The notes beneath the pieces are model-generated. The model saw only the letters and a program-made list of their open reading frames with translations, was not told the origin of the DNA and searched no databases. Source: Sphagnum magellanicum (lineage: Eukaryota > Streptophyta > Sphagnopsida > Sphagnales > Sphagnaceae). From it: DNA of 64,000 nt. The DNA is taken from contig CM038923.1 of the NCBI GenBank assembly GCA_021904315.1, forward strand, positions 7,446,038 through 7,510,037, read 5' to 3'. The translations under genes and the position numbers were made by a program. Positions 62,901 through 64,000 of the stretch are shown piece by piece (the first letter of the stretch is position 1; each line of letters begins with the position of its first letter).

Positions 62901-63467
62901 AAGGATTTACAGCAAACTGGGGATGGGTGTGATGGGACTCTCCTCAAGAAATGTACTAAGGTTTCTCCCATTGCATCTGAAGATCTTTCGTTACAACCTA
63001 AGGAGGAGGATTTACCAGCTGGTACACTGCCTGAGGCAGAAGTGCCTATGGAAGACAGGTTGCAACTTCCAGCCCGAGCCCAGGCTTGGCTTCAACGTTG
63101 GATGCCCTTGTCAAAACCCGCAGCTGGCACAGTCAAGCCTCTCAGGGCAATGCTGGACCCAAAGGCATCATTAGGTGGTCACCAATTTTCTAGCATTAAA
63201 ACAGTTATTGGCTCAGTCAGGGCAGAGCCTTCTCTCCCAGAGGCTTCTAAATTGCATGCTGATGGGAAATCACAGCATGATCTGGAGTTGCAGGGAAGCC
63301 ATTCTGCAACTGAGGCAAACCGGCCTGTATGTGTCCAGCAAGCAAACCATAATGTGGAGGGAAGCTTTGGTGATGACCACAGAAGACCAAGCATGTTTGG
63401 TGCAGGAGTCCCAAGTGCAGCCGCATTAGCACTGTTGGGTGTGGCAACTAGGACTGACATGCCTTAA
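59990..63467 (+). CDS. Large disordered nuclear-type protein, tentatively PCH1/PCHL-like
   Basis: The start ATG at 59990 is in a strong context (GCCATGG). Exon 1 (59990-62132, donor AAAG|GTAAGA) codes 714 residues. Exon 2 runs to the TAA at 63465-63467; the acceptor after AAAG at 62559 keeps the frame and gives about 1016 aa, but this junction is not certain. Residues 28-42 are poly-Gly from GGA repeats. The rest is Ser/Pro/Gly/Gln-rich without a folded domain. A motif like TPxxPPLxxPK/YEPYK recurs (61391, 61510, 61609). Two Trp motifs stand out: SSWIQRLIP in exon 1 and AQAWLQRWMP near 63090. The C-terminus has PSAAALALLG. The WxxRW motif and PS.AA.AL.G end remind me of PCH1/PCHL, phytochrome-binding light-signalling proteins once annotated as F-box proteins, but that is memory-based. 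Existence of the gene is well supported; identity is not. Confidence 0.6.
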
Positions 63468-64000
63468 CTTTCTGCCAGAAACAATGCAGCAATGGTTCTG
63501 GCTTCAGGATAACATGTCCAGTGCTGAAATTCATTTGCAGGCCTAACCTAGTGAAGCTTGCCTCGTCAAGTAGAAAGTTCAGGTTTTTGCAGAGGAAGGG
63601 TGAGCATGGATTTCTTGTGCACTTAAGGCACCGTTTCCTATCAAGGTAATTCACACCCCCTTCTCCAGTTCTATGTCTGTTTCTGTGTCTCACCAGATTC
63701 TTGAGCTTTGCAGACATTGCAGAGGTGCATTTTTTGGCTCATAAATCTACGGAGTCTGGAGACATGGGTTAGACTTGAATGAAGGACTGTTGTAGAAGTT
63801 CAGTTAATATTGTGAAGTCCTCTTCACACATGAGTTTGATTTTTTGGATCATCTTATTGAATCTAATTCTTGACCAGGTTTATTTTCTGAATTATCCCTT
63901 GTAAGAAGGATTGTAGGCAACCTTGATGTTCCTGATTTTTCCAACATCAATGCATCTAGCTGAAGACTGATATTTGTTCAGGATGAAGGTGGTGGTCTGG
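63468..64000 (+). other. 3' region of the large disordered-protein gene, possible extra exon
   Basis: A different frame stays open from about 63459 to the TAA at 63647-63649. It includes LASSSRKFRFLQRKGEHGFL, a basic run that could belong to an alternative C-terminus. Whether it is spliced in cannot be told from sequence alone. The window ends at 64000. Confidence 0.3.

Noticed and set aside
63646-63696. A small intron (GTAATT...CACCAG) in the 3' region of the large disordered-protein gene
   Set aside because: At 51 bp it is shorter than normal plant introns, although the acceptor is pyrimidine-rich. Transcript evidence would be needed.

Overview
This is nuclear DNA from a land plant. The evidence is a BAG co-chaperone gene with plant architecture, an RRM protein of a plant-specific type, spliced genes with GT-AG introns, scattered plant-type TTTAGGG/CCCTAAA telomere motifs, and Helitron, CACTA, MITE and LINE relics. 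I cannot name the species. The gene sequences look like those of a seed-free plant (bryophyte, lycophyte or fern) or another non-model lineage, but that is an impression from memory. Nothing is prokaryotic, viral or organellar.

Layout. 1-4900: AT-rich DNA with MITE-like repeats. 4935-7670: a locus for a small secreted protein (CDS 6056-6298), with a repeated GC-rich module upstream and a six-copy tandem repeat downstream. 7671-20088: intergenic DNA with a CACTA-like element (11936-13925), a decayed MITE and a broken Tigger/pogo-type transposase (about 18010-18740). 20089-22341 (minus strand): a complete four-exon BAG gene, 339 aa. 22342-45340: about 23 kb without a recognisable gene, holding a 41-bp satellite array, two non-autonomous Helitrons (28457-28989 and 30514-31075), a second and possibly a third CACTA-like element, and a tRNA-like SINE relic. 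45341-49544 (plus strand): a complete 11-exon gene for a 691-aa protein with an N-terminal PWI/Nab2-like fold and a C-terminal RRM. 49545-55100: intergenic DNA with a near-perfect long hairpin. 55105-57620: a 5'-truncated LINE with one in-frame stop. 57800-59580: (TAGG/CCTA)-rich tandem repeats. 59990-63467 or beyond (plus strand): a large disordered protein of about 1000 aa, tentatively like the PCH1/PCHL phytochrome-signalling family.

The three large genes are unrelated in function (protein quality control, RNA binding, possibly light signalling), and nothing suggests a cluster. The clearest overall pattern is the contrast between genes, which are balanced in base composition with CG-rich leaders, and intergenic DNA, which is AT-rich, CG-poor and full of repeat copies eroded by C-to-T and G-to-A changes. 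The LINE is the exception: it has gene-like composition and is almost intact, so it probably arrived more recently. The most interesting observations are a Helitron bounded by an unusually long 200-bp direct duplication, the small secreted-protein locus with its repeat-flanked surroundings, and the 131-nt hairpin.
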